A stretch of DNA of 44,021 nt. Source: Clostridiaceae bacterium (GTDB taxonomy: Bacteria; Bacillota; Clostridia; DUPQ01). The DNA lies in assembly GCA_012729955.1 (NCBI GenBank), contig JAAYBX010000099.1, forward strand, positions 1 to 44,021. Reading direction: 5' to 3'. The notes beneath the pieces are model-generated. The model was not told the origin of the DNA, ran no database searches, and saw nothing but the letters and a program-made list of their open reading frames with translations. Positions 1-8,009 of this stretch are shown piece by piece (position 1 is the first letter of the stretch; the number at the start of each line of letters is the position of its first letter). A program made the position numbers and the translations under genes.

Positions 1-2
1 AA

Positions 3-1607
3 AGAGAAGAGATAAGTGAGCAGATACGTGCATTATCTGAACTGACAGAAATGGCAGCTTCATACGGATTTGATATAACAAAACCAGCAACTGATACGAA
101 AGAAGCAATACAGTGGCTGTATTTCGGATATCTTGGGGCAATAAAAGAGCAGAACGGAGCAGCTATGAGTCTTGGAAGAGTATCTACATTCCTAGATATA
201 TATGCAGAAGAGGATTTGAAAAATGGAAAGTATACTGAGTCAGAAATACAGGAATTGGTAGATAATTTTATTATAAAACTACGGATGGTCCGCTTTTTGA
301 GGACTCCTGAATATGACGAACTGTTTAGTGGCGATCCGGTATGGGTAACAGAAGCCATTGGAGGGGTATGTGAAAATGGAAGACATATGGTTACAAAGAT
401 GAGTTACCGTTTCCTGCATTCCCTCATAAACCTCGGTCCTGCACCTGAACCCAATCTTACTATCTTGTGGAGTGAAGGTCTTCCTCAGCATTTTAAGAAC
501 TATGTAGCTTCTATTTCTATAAAGACATCATCAATCCAGTATGAGAATGATGATATAATGAGGCCTATTTATGGTGATGATTACGGTATAGCATGCTGCG
601 TTTCTGCAATGAGAATAGGAAAACAGATGCAGTTCTTCGGAGCACGAGTGAATTTAGGAAAAGCTTTACTGTATGCCATAAACGGCGGAAAAGATGAGAT
701 ATATGGGACGCAGATAACTGATGCATTTGAACCGATAACATCAGAATATCTTGATTACAATGAAGTAATGAAAAAGTATGACTATGTTTGTGAATGGCTT
801 GCCAAACTGTATATAAATACTCTTAATGTCATACACTATATGCATGACAAATACTGCTATGAACGTATTGAAATGGCTCTTCATGATGAAGAAGTTATAA
901 GGACTATGGCATGCGGAATAGCAGGATTAAGTGTTGTCACAGATAGTTTATCAGCTATTAAACATACAAAGGTGCGTGTAATACGTAATGAACAGGGACT
1001 AGCGGTAGATTTTGAATTAGAAGGGGATTATCCGAAGTTTGGCAATAATAATCCGGCAGTTGATGAGATAGCGGCTAGTGTTGTGAGAGATTTCATGGAT
1101 AAACTAAGAGGCCATAAGACATACAGGAATGCGAGGCCGACTATGTCAGTACTGACTATTACTTCAAATGTCGTATATGGAAAGAAGACTGGTTCAACTC
1201 CTGATGGAAGGAAAGCCGGCGAACCTTTTGCACCAGGTGCAAATCCTTTGCATGGACGTGACAGCCATGGAAGTATAGCAAGTATGAGAAGCGTGGCATA
1301 TCTTCCATATGAGCATGCTGAAGACGGGATTTCATATACATTCAGCATAATACCAGATGCACTTGGAAAGACAGAAGAAATAAGAAAAAATAACTTAACA
1401 GCTTTACTTGACGGATACTTTGCAGATTCGGGACATCACATAAATGTGAATGTGTTGAATAAGGAAGTATTGCTCGATGCAATGGAGCATCCGGAGAAAT
1501 ATCCTCAGCTCACAATTCGGGTAAGCGGTTATGCAGTAAATTTCATAAAAATGACAAGAGAGCAGCAGCTTGATGTAATATTCCGTACATATCATGAGAA
1601 ACTTTAA
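3..1607 (+). CDS. pflB: Formate C-acetyltransferase (pyruvate formate-lyase), 5'-truncated by the window edge
   Basis: Glycyl radical enzyme that converts pyruvate and CoA to acetyl-CoA and formate in anaerobic fermentation, in the cytoplasm. The reading frame is open from base 3 with no stop upstream, so the gene enters from outside. About 534 residues are visible of the usual 740-760, so roughly 200-220 N-terminal residues are missing. The paired active-site cysteines are seen in 'IACCVSAM' (PFL has CCVSPM), and the glycyl radical motif '[10 protein letters not shown]' sits 29 residues or fewer from the C terminus, as expected. The motifs '[18 protein letters not shown]' and 'GHHINVNVL' are also classic PFL. 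It is followed by its activase gene and a Crp-family gene in one operon-like array. Identity is as sure as motif reading allows. Confidence 0.96.
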   Translation, partial: REEISEQIRALSELTEMAASYGFDITKPATDTKEAIQWLYFGYLGAIKEQNGAAMSLGRVSTFLDIYAEEDLKNGKYTESEIQELVDNFIIKLRMVRFLRTPEYDELFSGDPVWVTEAIGGVCENGRHMVTKMSYRFLHSLINLGPAPEPNLTILWSEGLPQHFKNYVASISIKTSSIQYENDDIMRPIYGDDYGIACCVSAMRIGKQMQFFGARVNLGKALLYAINGGKDEIYGTQITDAFEPITSEYLDYNEVMKKYDYVCEWLAKLYINTLNVIHYMHDKYCYERIEMALHDEEVIRTMACGIAGLSVVTDSLSAIKHTKVRVIRNEQGLAVDFELEGDYPKFGNNNPAVDEIAASVVRDFMDKLRGHKTYRNARPTMSVLTITSNVVYGKKTGSTPDGRKAGEPFAPGANPLHGRDSHGSIASMRSVAYLPYEHAEDGISYTFSIIPDALGKTEEIRKNNLTALLDGYFADSGHHINVNVLNKEVLLDAMEHPEKYPQLTIRVSGYAVNFIKMTREQQLDVIFRTYHEKL

Positions 1608-1664
1608 GGTATATAATTTAGTGATGAAATCTAATTTGTATTAAATTTATATGAAAGGGTGAAA

Positions 1665-2471
1665 ATGAGCGTAAAAGGCTGGATACATTCAATAGAATCA
1701 TTCGGTACGGTGGACGGGCCAGGAATTAGATATGTCCTGTTCGTACAAGGCTGTCCTTTAAAGTGCCTTTACTGCCATAATCCCGACACTTGGAGCGTCT
1801 ATGAGGATAGAGACAAGCACAAAAAAGATACAGTCTGTGCAAAAAGATCAGGAGAAATGACTGATTCGGAAACGATAGTCAATGATATCTTAAGCTATAA
1901 AGGTTATATAAAAACAGGCGGAGTTACAATCTCAGGAGGAGAGCCTCTAATGCAGATTGAATTTGTGCTGGATATAATAAAAAGGTGTAAAGAAAACGGC
2001 ATACATACGGCTATAGATACTTCAGGATGCATATCAGTTACACGTTCAAAAGCAGTAATTGATGAAGTTGATCTTGTGTTATTGGATATAAAGAGTTTAG
2101 ATAATAAGCAGGCTATAAAGCTTACTGGAAGCAGTAATGTAAATACATTAGCTACTTTGGATTACTGTGAAAAGATAAATAAGAAAGTCTGGATCCGTCA
2201 TGTCCTCTTGCCAGGATGGACAATGGATATGAAAAGGTTAAATGACTTAGCAGATTATCTGAAACCGTATAAATGCATTGAAATGTTGGAGCTTCTTCCA
2301 TTTCATAAGATGGGTGAGTATAAATGGAAAGAGTTAGGTCTTGATTATACGCTATCAAAGACAGCAGAACCTGACAGAAATGATGTTGAGAGGGTAAAAC
2401 AGATTTTTATAAATAAAGGATTTTCACTGAACATTACTGCATCATATGGCGTGAAATCCAAAGGAGTATGA
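1665..2471 (+). CDS. pflA: Pyruvate formate-lyase activating enzyme (radical SAM)
   Basis: Radical SAM enzyme that installs the glycyl radical on PflB, reductively cleaving S-adenosylmethionine on a [4Fe-4S] cluster. The start of the protein has the family pattern 'SFGTVDGPGIRYVLFVQGC' followed by the cluster motif CPLKCLYCHNPDTW (C-x3-C-x2-C). 'GGVTISGGEPLMQ' is the SAM-binding GGE region. There is no ferredoxin insertion between these, as in true PFL activases and unlike the second activase at 32.4 kb. A GTG lies at 1659, but the ATG at 1665 has the better spacing to the GAAAGGG ribosome binding site. The stop codon abuts the ATG of the next gene (crp-like), so translation is probably coupled. 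At about 268 residues it is slightly longer than most PflA proteins (about 245). Confidence 0.95.
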   Translation: MSVKGWIHSIESFGTVDGPGIRYVLFVQGCPLKCLYCHNPDTWSVYEDRDKHKKDTVCAKRSGEMTDSETIVNDILSYKGYIKTGGVTISGGEPLMQIEFVLDIIKRCKENGIHTAIDTSGCISVTRSKAVIDEVDLVLLDIKSLDNKQAIKLTGSSNVNTLATLDYCEKINKKVWIRHVLLPGWTMDMKRLNDLADYLKPYKCIEMLELLPFHKMGEYKWKELGLDYTLSKTAEPDRNDVERVKQIFINKGFSLNITASYGVKSKGV

Positions 2472-3143
2472 ATGACTTTCAGATTGAAGGATAGCCCATT
2501 GTTTTATGATATGGTTCAAGAGGAGATCGATTCCTGTATTAGCTGTTCAAAAGCTAAGGTTCTTGAATTTTCGAAAGATGAAATGATATTTACTGCAGAT
2601 GCAGAGCCAAAATCTGTTTTTATCCTTCTTGAAGGGGATATCCTTATATATAAGGTGACATTATCCGGGAAGAGGGATATTTTCATGCATGTCGATAAAC
2701 CTGGTGATGTTTTCGGTGAGGTTTATCTTTTTATGAAGAAAGCAAGGTATGAATACTATTCTGTAACTCTAAAACCATCAAAAGTAATAGAGATACCCCA
2801 GGACTATTTCTACTATACATGTTCAGAAAACTGCGGCCACCATGTCAAGCTTATTCGGAACATGATGAGAATACTTGCACGAAAAGCTTACCTGTTTAAC
2901 TTAAAACTCCAGATACTTGCAAGCGGGACTTTAAGGCAGAAGATAACAAGATATCTTATTGAAAATATGGATGGCAATACCGTCAGGATGACAATGAACA
3001 GGGAGATGTTTGCTGATTACTTAAATGTTGCAAGACCTTCTTTATCCAGAGAACTGATGAATATGGAAAATGAAGGTTTATTGGTTATTAAAGGTAAGAC
3101 AATTGAAATACCTGATCCTAATATTCTGGATGAAGTGCTCTAA
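2472..3143 (+). CDS. Crp/Fnr-family transcriptional regulator, possibly FNR-like Fe-S sensor
   Basis: A 223-residue cytoplasmic regulator. Residues about 25-130 form a cyclic-nucleotide-binding beta-barrel ('SVFILLEGDILIYKV', 'PGDVFGEVYLFM'). The C terminus is a Crp-type winged helix ('MFADYLNVARPSLSRELMNM'). Four cysteines sit at about residues 22, 25, 117 and 121. An N-terminal C-x2-C plus cysteines near residue 120 recalls the [4Fe-4S] ligand layout of E. coli FNR (C20, C23, C29, C122), so oxygen or redox sensing is plausible but unproven. Its ATG begins right after the pflA stop, behind AAGGAG inside the end of pflA. It probably controls the fermentative switch that includes pfl. The effector is not known. 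Confidence 0.88.
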   Translation: MTFRLKDSPLFYDMVQEEIDSCISCSKAKVLEFSKDEMIFTADAEPKSVFILLEGDILIYKVTLSGKRDIFMHVDKPGDVFGEVYLFMKKARYEYYSVTLKPSKVIEIPQDYFYYTCSENCGHHVKLIRNMMRILARKAYLFNLKLQILASGTLRQKITRYLIENMDGNTVRMTMNREMFADYLNVARPSLSRELMNMENEGLLVIKGKTIEIPDPNILDEVL

Positions 3144-3220
3144 CTGCTCGCTTTCTTGTGCATGAAAAGAGAGGAATACACATACGGATATATTTATACT
3201 TTTATTAACGTGAGGTAGAT

Positions 3221-4078
3221 ATGGATTGGCTGGATAATATGAACAAGGCAATTGAATACATTGAGTCTAATCTGACTGATGAAATCAGTTATGAAAGAGC
3301 ATCTAGGATAGCATGCTGTTCGGTTTTTCATTTTCAGAGGATGTTCTCATATATAGCAGGAGTATCGTTATCCGAGTATATAAGAAGAAGAAAAATGACC
3401 TTAGCAGCATTCGACCTTCAATCTACAGAAGAGCTGGTTATTGATTTGTCACTTAAATACGGGTATGAATCGCCCACAGCTTTCAACAGAGCTTTTCAGG
3501 GTATTCATGGTATTTCGCCATCTAAAGCGAGAAAAGCCGATTCAGACCTAAAAGCCTATCCGAAAATAAGCTTCACGATTTCTATCAAAGGAGAAGAACA
3601 GATGAATTACAGGATCGTGGAAAAAGAGGAATTCAGAATAATAGGTTTTAAAGAGCATTATGAAATGAATGTTGATGAAGCATTTGCGAAAGTACCGTTA
3701 TTCTGGCAAAAGATTATCAAAGAAGGAAGAGTACCCAAAATTTTATCTATGATGAACAAAAAACCATCCGGATTATTAGGGGTAAGCACCTGCATGAATG
3801 GGAAAGATTTCGACTACTACATTGCGGTAGCATCTGATATACCGATAAGAGAGGATCTGTCAGAGTATAAAATTCCATCAGGGACATGGGCGATTTTTGA
3901 ATGTATTGGACCAATGCCGGATTCTATACAGTCGCTATAAAAGCGAATAGTTACAGAGTGGCTGCCTACATCAGGATATGAATATGCCAATGCACCGGAT
4001 ATAGAAGTGTACTATGATGGTGACCAGCAGTCAAAAGATTATAAATCAGAGGTGTGGCTCCCCATAGTAAAAAAATAA
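3221..4078 (+). pseudogene. AraC-family regulator with GyrI-like effector-binding domain, interrupted by in-frame UAA
   Basis: Residues 1-110 are a double helix-turn-helix AraC domain ('YERASRIACCSVFHFQRMFS', 'LSLKYGYESPTAFNRAFQ', ending in HGISPSKARK). From about residue 128 a GyrI-like (AraC effector-binding) domain begins with 'MNYRIVEKEEFRIIGFKEHY'. The frame hits TAA at 3938-3940 after 'GPMPDSIQSL'. The same frame then continues for 45 codons with the expected family ending (KRIVTEWLPTSGYEYANAPD, then an acidic strand and VWLPIVKK) to TAA at 4076-4078. The missing position is usually Trp or a similar residue in this family, so a full-length ancestor of about 285 residues is clear. The truncated product would lose only the last beta-strands and may or may not fold. 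The ATG at 3221 follows GAGGT. Confidence 0.85.
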
Positions 4079-4100
4079 ACAGATGTGAATCTGTAATATC

Positions 4101-4129
4101 AATAACCTCATATAGTGAGGTTATTTTAT
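4101..4129 (+). terminator. Rho-independent terminator
   Basis: Perfect 10-bp stem AATAACCTCA / TGAGGTTATT with a 5-nt loop, followed by TTATA. It lies 23 bp after the reading frame of the interrupted AraC-GyrI gene ends. It is AT-rich, so of moderate strength, and it separates that gene from the XRE-flavodoxin unit. Confidence 0.7.
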
Positions 4130-4137
4130 AATCCCTA

Positions 4138-4199
4138 ATGTAAAATATACTTGACAGTAAGTAATATAAAATATACTATATGTCTATAATATTTTACAT
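4138..4199 (+). promoter_or_regulatory. Promoter and inverted-repeat operator upstream of the XRE regulator
   Basis: TTGACA at 4151-4156 is followed by TACTAT/TATACT at 4172-4179 (15-17 nt spacing), and another TATAAT lies at 4185-4190. The promoter is bracketed by a perfect inverted repeat, ATGTAAAATAT at 4138-4148 and ATATTTTACAT at 4189-4199. A related half-site, GATGTAAAACAT, occurs at about 4224-4235. This arrangement suggests autoregulation by the XRE protein encoded just downstream. The repeats are seen directly; the binding protein is inferred. Confidence 0.55.
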
Positions 4200-4263
4200 C
4201 AGGTATGCATATAAAAGCATATTATGGATGTAAAACATATAAAGAGGATGATTATACCTGATA

Positions 4264-4485
4264 ATGAGAAAAGATACCCCTATCAAGAATAATATACGAA
4301 AACTGCGTTTTTTTGCTGACGAGATGACTCAGCAGCAGTTAGCAGATAAAGCAGGAGTATCCAGACAGACAATAATATCCATAGAAGCAGGAAAGTGTTC
4401 GCCATCACTTGAACTTGCTTTCAAAATAGCCATTATTTTTAATGTTGGAATAGAGGAGGTTTTCGAATATGATGCCACACAATAA
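4264..4485 (+). CDS. Small XRE-family (Cro/CI-type) transcriptional regulator
   Basis: A 73-residue protein that is almost entirely one helix-turn-helix domain: 'MTQQQLADKAGVSRQTIISI' followed by EAGKCSPSLELAFKIAIIF. This is the compact YgzD/ansR-like class common in Bacillota, which binds DNA as a dimer without a sensor domain. The gene overlaps the start of the flavodoxin gene by 17 bases, so the two are translated together. The inverted repeats at 4138-4199 are its likely operator. The start is the ATG at 4264; the only purine-rich stretch upstream (AAAGAGGATG, about 4241-4250) is somewhat distant, so initiation may be weak. Confidence 0.88.
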   Translation: MRKDTPIKNNIRKLRFFADEMTQQQLADKAGVSRQTIISIEAGKCSPSLELAFKIAIIFNVGIEEVFEYDATQ

Positions 4486-4984
4486 AATGAACACTCTTGT
4501 AATAGTGAGTTCATATCATCAGAAGAATACGGAAAAAGTTGCAATGAGGATTGCGCGAGTACTGAATGGAAATATCATTTCAGCCTGCAAGGTGAATACT
4601 GATGAGTTGTCAGGATTCGATTTGATAGGCTTCGGTTCAGGAATTTATGACTCTAAACATCACGAGAAACTTCTCAATCTGGCTGATAAGCTTCCTGTAA
4701 AGAAAAACATGAAAGCCTTCATTTTTTCAACAGATGGAGCACCAAGATTCATATATAACAGCGACCTTTTGCTTAAGGACAAGATGAATAAGGATCATGC
4801 TGCTTTAAGAGCGAAGCTGAAGGATAAAGGTTATGAGATAATCGGTGAATTCAACTGCCCAGGATTAAACAAAAACAGTTTTTTGAAGTATATCGGCGGA
4901 TTCAATAAAGGCAGACCGAATGAAAATGATCTGCAGCTTGCTGAAAAATTTGCATTTAAACTTAAAAATGACTGGCTTATATAA
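4469..4984 (+). CDS. Flavodoxin-fold protein
   Basis: A 171-residue cytoplasmic protein of flavodoxin type, probably an FMN-dependent electron carrier or small quinone-reductase-like protein. The N-terminal strand and phosphate loop read 'NTLVIVSSYHQKNTEKVAMR'. 'DLIGFGSGIYDSKHHEKLL' is the second FMN-contact region, and 'KAFIFSTDGAPR' the third strand. The loop is less Thr/Ser-rich than in classic flavodoxins, so the assignment is to the superfamily only. The start has AGGAGG with about 8 nt spacing. Paired XRE-flavodoxin genes are common in Clostridia, where the regulator controls the flavoprotein; that role is inferred here. Confidence 0.82.
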   Translation: MMPHNKMNTLVIVSSYHQKNTEKVAMRIARVLNGNIISACKVNTDELSGFDLIGFGSGIYDSKHHEKLLNLADKLPVKKNMKAFIFSTDGAPRFIYNSDLLLKDKMNKDHAALRAKLKDKGYEIIGEFNCPGLNKNSFLKYIGGFNKGRPNENDLQLAEKFAFKLKNDWLI

Positions 4985-4996
4985 TCAGGTATAATT

Positions 4997-5262
4997 ATGA
5001 ATAGTAAAATCTATGAATTCAAAGCAGTAATAAAGAAAGTACCGGATATTGATGGCGCATATGTTGAAGTGCCTGTAAATATAAAAAAGAGCCGGTAAAG
5101 GCAGAATACTGTTCCATGCGACATTCGATAATGAGCCATATGGTGGGCAGGTAATGAAAATGGGAACAGAAGATTATATAATTGGAATATGCAAGGACAT
5201 AAGAAATAAAATTAGCAGACAGCATATTTATAACAAAAAGAGAAAGAGAGAATGCAAAATGA
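4997..5262 (+). pseudogene. DUF1905-family protein, frameshifted
   Basis: From ATG 4997 the frame reads MNSKIYEFKAVIKKVPDIDG then AYVEVPVNIKKSR and stops at 5096-5098. The DUF1905 continuation (GKGRILFHATFDNEPYGG, KMGTEDYIIGICKDIRNKI) is in a second frame starting near 5094. The natural ending (IFITKREREN) is in a third frame near 5226 and ends at TGA 5260-5262. That TGA overlaps the ATG of the next gene as ATGA, which supports the third frame as the native end. At least two indels have therefore broken a small gene of about 90 codons. The function of DUF1905 proteins is unknown. The breaks could be real decay or assembly errors. Confidence 0.75.
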
Positions 5263-5621
5263 ATGATGATAATAAAACATATAAAACAATTGATGAGTAT
5301 ATGTTGATATTTCCTGAGAATATCAGGATTCGTCTATCAAAAGTCAGAGAAGCATTAAAGGATACATTACCAGATGCAAAAGAAAAGATATCATGGAACA
5401 TGCCTACATACTGGGATAAACATAATATCATACATTTTGCTGCATATAAAAACCACATTGGACTGTATCCTGGGGAAGAAGCGATAATTTATTTTGCAGA
5501 TAGATTAAAAGACTATAAAACCAGCAAAGGCGCGATTCAATTTCAGTATGATGAACCTATTCCTCTCGAACTGATTTCTGATATAGCAAAATGGTGTTAT
5601 GAGACTGGTAATCACCATTAA
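5259..5621 (+). CDS. DUF1801 (YdhG-like) domain protein
   Basis: A 120-residue protein matching the DUF1801/YdhG fold. Family marks are 'YKTIDEYMLIFPENIRIRLS', 'DAKEKISWNMPTYW', 'FAAYKNHIGLYPG' and 'KGAIQFQYDEPIPLELI'. These small cytosolic proteins have no established reaction. The open frame extends upstream to 5154, but that part belongs to the broken DUF1905 gene. The ATG at 5259 overlaps the expected DUF1905 stop (ATGA) and is preceded by the purine-rich AGAAAGAGAG. DUF1905 and DUF1801 are often neighbours or fused, so this was probably a translationally coupled pair of which only the second gene is intact. Confidence 0.85.
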   Translation: MNDDNKTYKTIDEYMLIFPENIRIRLSKVREALKDTLPDAKEKISWNMPTYWDKHNIIHFAAYKNHIGLYPGEEAIIYFADRLKDYKTSKGAIQFQYDEPIPLELISDIAKWCYETGNHH

Positions 5622-5629
5622 CTGACAAA

Positions 5630-6044
5630 ATGAAAAAGAAATTACTTACAGACTATAAAGTACCATATATTGCTGATATTGAAAGTCTTGTCCAGACACA
5701 AAGCAAAACTACTCTGGCGAACTGGGCTATTGATTATGCTGAAATCAATATTCTGAAGATATGGCAAAATATTATCCTGATGATATAAGACCATTTGAAG
5801 CAATAGCGGAAGCAAGAAGGTGGTTAGCAGGTGAAGTCAAGCTTCCATATGTCAAATCATGTATACTAGCGTGCCATATGTCTGCACGTGAATCACAAAA
5901 GAATCTTACAGCATTCGTTGCTGCAAGAGCTATAGGCCAGAGCGCATCAACAGTTCACTCAGCTAGACACTGTATGGCGCATTAGCTGTTTCATATGACA
6001 ATACAGGTATACAAGCTTCATGGGAGCTTATTGAAAAAATATAA
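5630..6044 (+). pseudogene. Imm5-like 'putative immunity protein', twice frameshifted
   Basis: The protein is recoverable only across three frames. Frame one starts at ATG 5630 (MKKKLLTDYKVPYIADIESL through YAEINILKIWQ). Frame two resumes at about 5767 (KYYPDDIRPFEAIAEARRWL through ARAIGQSASTVHSARHCMA). Frame three resumes near 5983 (LAVSYDNTGIQASWELIEKI) and ends at TAA 6042-6044. The first break fits loss of one A in an A-run; the second is near GCGCATTAGC. The joined product of about 138 residues resembles the putative immunity proteins of polymorphic toxin systems (Imm5-like, with the A/G-x-A-x-x-x-H-A-rich centre). No toxin gene is near. It is probably inactive unless the indels are sequencing errors. 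Confidence 0.7.
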
Positions 6045-6186
6045 AATATGAATGCCTCTAGATGAAAGAAGCTCTGGAAAAGATTTTTGTTAAAGATGAA
6101 ATAAATCCTATTAGCAATATTGCGAATAAAAACAGTATTAAAACTTAATAATATATTATCTCATTTATTTATTTTATTATGCATAG

Positions 6187-6207
6187 TATAATTGTATTAT
6201 AGGGGGG
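6187..6207 (+). promoter_or_regulatory. Putative -10 element and strong ribosome binding site of the heliorhodopsin gene
   Basis: TATAAT at 6187-6192 lies 25 bp before the ATG, followed by an unusually G-rich Shine-Dalgarno (AGGGGGGT, 6201-6208). No convincing -35 is seen. The preceding 140 bp holds only a 28-codon open frame (6062-6148) that I do not recognise and take as debris of the decayed block. Confidence 0.4.
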
Positions 6208-6216
6208 TAGTAAAAT

Positions 6217-6999
6217 ATGGAAAATAAAATTTTCACGAAACTAAGAAGATTCAATCTGTTTATGGGGTGTCTGCACTTTGTACAAGGTTTAATGATGCTT
6301 ATCCTTTCTCTGACATGGTCAAACATAAAAGAATTCACACCAATTATCTATTCGTATTTCTTAAAATTTGATACACAGGCAATGAGGCTTGTAACAGAGA
6401 CTGACCAGTTATTCAAGCTGCCATTCGGTATTCTTGTATCAGCATTTCTTTTCTTATCCGCACTTGCTCATTTTATAATAAGTTTACCTAAAAAAACGAA
6501 TGACATATACAATAATGATTTAAAAAAGAATATCAATCAGTTCAGGTGGTATGAATATGCTCTGTCATCATCACTTATGATAATACTTATTGCAGTATTA
6601 TTCGGTGTGTTTGATATTGGCGCATTAATTGCTATATTTCTTCTTAATGCTTCAATGAATCTTTTCGGTCTTTTAATGGAGAAGATGAATCAGAACAGGG
6701 AAAAGACTGACTGGACCGCATTCATATTCGGTTCATTAGCAGGTATAGGCCCATGGATAGTTATAGCCCTTTATGGATTTGGTAATGCAGATCCTGCTGA
6801 AGTACCATGGTTTGTATATGCTATAGTCGGAACATATTTTGTTTTCTTTAATCTTTTCCCGATTAACATGATATTGCAGTATAGAAAGAAGGGCAAATGG
6901 GCAGATTACCTTCATGGCGAGAGAGGATATATTATCTTAAGCCTTTGTGCTAAAACAGTACTTGCTTGGCTTGTGCTGTTTGGGGTAATGCAACCGTAA
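6217..6999 (+). CDS. Heliorhodopsin
   Basis: A 260-residue seven-helix membrane protein of the heliorhodopsin family. These are retinal-binding proteins with inverted topology (N terminus cytoplasmic), distinct from type-1 rhodopsins. The retinal-binding lysine is K246 in 'LSLCAKTVLAWLV', matching the family's SLxAKxxLAWQ helix 7. The helix-3 counterion glutamate is E113 in 'QFRWYEYALSSSLMI'. Other hallmarks are 'FLLNASMNLFGLLME', 'GPWIVIALYGFG', 'FNLFPINMILQYR' and 'WADYLHGERGYIILSL'. No retinal or carotenoid synthesis gene lies in the window, so chromophore supply is unexplained. It is flanked by a decayed block and a tRNA-Ala gene 12 bp downstream, and it is probably monocistronic. The family's function is unsettled: photocycles are slow and no ion pumping is seen in most members. 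Confidence 0.93.
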   Translation: MENKIFTKLRRFNLFMGCLHFVQGLMMLILSLTWSNIKEFTPIIYSYFLKFDTQAMRLVTETDQLFKLPFGILVSAFLFLSALAHFIISLPKKTNDIYNNDLKKNINQFRWYEYALSSSLMIILIAVLFGVFDIGALIAIFLLNASMNLFGLLMEKMNQNREKTDWTAFIFGSLAGIGPWIVIALYGFGNADPAEVPWFVYAIVGTYFVFFNLFPINMILQYRKKGKWADYLHGERGYIILSLCAKTVLAWLVLFGVMQP

Positions 7000-7011
7000 A
7001 CTTAGAGGTGT

Positions 7012-7087
7012 GGGGGTATAGCTCAGCTGGGAGAGCGCTTGCTTCGCATGTAAGAGGCCAGGGGTTCGATTCCCCTTATCTCCACCA
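7012..7087 (+). tRNA. tRNA-Ala (anticodon CGC)
   Basis: A complete 76-nt cloverleaf with encoded CCA. The acceptor stem GGGGGTA pairs with TATCTCC and includes the G3-U70 pair that defines alanine tRNAs. The D-stem is GCTC/GAGC. The anticodon stem CTTGC/GTAAG carries the loop TTCGCAT, giving anticodon CGC (reads GCG). The T-arm is AGGGG-TTCGATT-CCCCT. It begins 12 bp after the heliorhodopsin stop. A dedicated CGC isoacceptor is less usual in low-GC Bacillota than UGC. Confidence 0.96.
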
Positions 7088-7249
7088 ATATGAAATTGTT
7101 TTAATGTTAAGGTATGCAAATTGCTCTTTCTTTTTTGAATGTTGGGTACGCATTTGTATTAAAATAGTATAATGAATTATAATGTGATTTGCTTATTAGA
7201 TGCTAAGATATATCTGATATCATTATCTGGATGAAAGGCTGGATTGAAT

Positions 7250-8005
7250 ATGTCAAAGTTTTTAAATACTTTATTAGCAATACGTGATTTTTATAAGCCA
7301 AACAGATTATCTATTAAGAAATTTACTATAAAAGATGATAAAAAGCATCCTTTTGCAATCATATGCCCTGGTGGAGGATATTATATGAATTGTGCTTTTG
7401 TTGAAGGCGATGACTATGCAAAAGAGCTTAATAAATTAGGAATTAATTGCTTTGTTATTTATTATAGAGTAAGAAAAAAAGCCTATTTTCCTAATCCAGT
7501 CGATGATGTTGCAAAAGCTTTGAGATATTTATTAGATAATAAGGAAAAGTATAATCTGGAAGATAATTATGTGATTGTTGGAAGCTCAGCCGGAGGACAT
7601 CTTGTTGGTATGTTTTCAAGAGAAGATATAGGTTACAAGAAGTATAATTTGCCAAAACCTGGTGCTACCATATTAGTATATCCTGTTGTAACACTGTGCA
7701 ATCTTACACATGAAGGAACGAAGAATTATATTCTAGGTAAGAATAATAATGAGAAGATGGTGAATTTACTAAGCTTAGAAAAAAATATTACAAAGGATTT
7801 TCCCAAAACATATTTCTTCTGCGGCAAAAATGATAATGTAGTAAATCCAATCGGATGCTTGAAGCTCAAAGAAGCATTTGATGAAAAAGGTGTTGAATAT
7901 ATTTTTCACTATTATGACAATCTTCCACATGGGGTTGGTATTGCAAAAGGAACTGAAGCAGAAAACTGGATAACTGAAGCTGTTAATTTCTGGTTAAGTA
8001 AATAA
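7250..8005 (+). CDS. Alpha/beta hydrolase, esterase-like (acetyl-xylan/carbohydrate esterase type)
   Basis: A cytoplasmic serine hydrolase of about 251 residues with no signal peptide. The oxyanion loop is 'AIICPGGGYYMN', the nucleophile elbow is GSSAGGH (Ser), the acid is in 'GKNDNVV' and the catalytic His in 'LPHGVG'. This arrangement is typical of BD-FAE/acetyl-esterase proteins (COG0657) that remove acyl groups from sugars. An in-frame TTG at 7244 is open, but the ATG at 7250 has better spacing to GAAAGG. It converges with the GH43-like gene, 4 bp away, and a joint role in trimming decorated glycans is plausible but inferred. The substrate is unknown. Confidence 0.82.
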   Translation: MSKFLNTLLAIRDFYKPNRLSIKKFTIKDDKKHPFAIICPGGGYYMNCAFVEGDDYAKELNKLGINCFVIYYRVRKKAYFPNPVDDVAKALRYLLDNKEKYNLEDNYVIVGSSAGGHLVGMFSREDIGYKKYNLPKPGATILVYPVVTLCNLTHEGTKNYILGKNNNEKMVNLLSLEKNITKDFPKTYFFCGKNDNVVNPIGCLKLKEAFDEKGVEYIFHYYDNLPHGVGIAKGTEAENWITEAVNFWLSK

Positions 8006-8009
8006 TGAA

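Noticed and set aside
1028-1595. Minus-strand open frames inside pflB and similar frames elsewhere
   Set aside because: They have no ribosome sites or recognisable domains and lie opposite strongly conserved coding sequence.
5154-5258. N-terminal extension of the DUF1801 protein
   Set aside because: It encodes the second-frame part of the broken DUF1905 gene. The ATGA overlap at 5259-5262 marks the real boundary.
7012-7087. Mobile element integrated at the tRNA-Ala
   Set aside because: No integrase gene and no repeat of the tRNA 3' end were found on either side.
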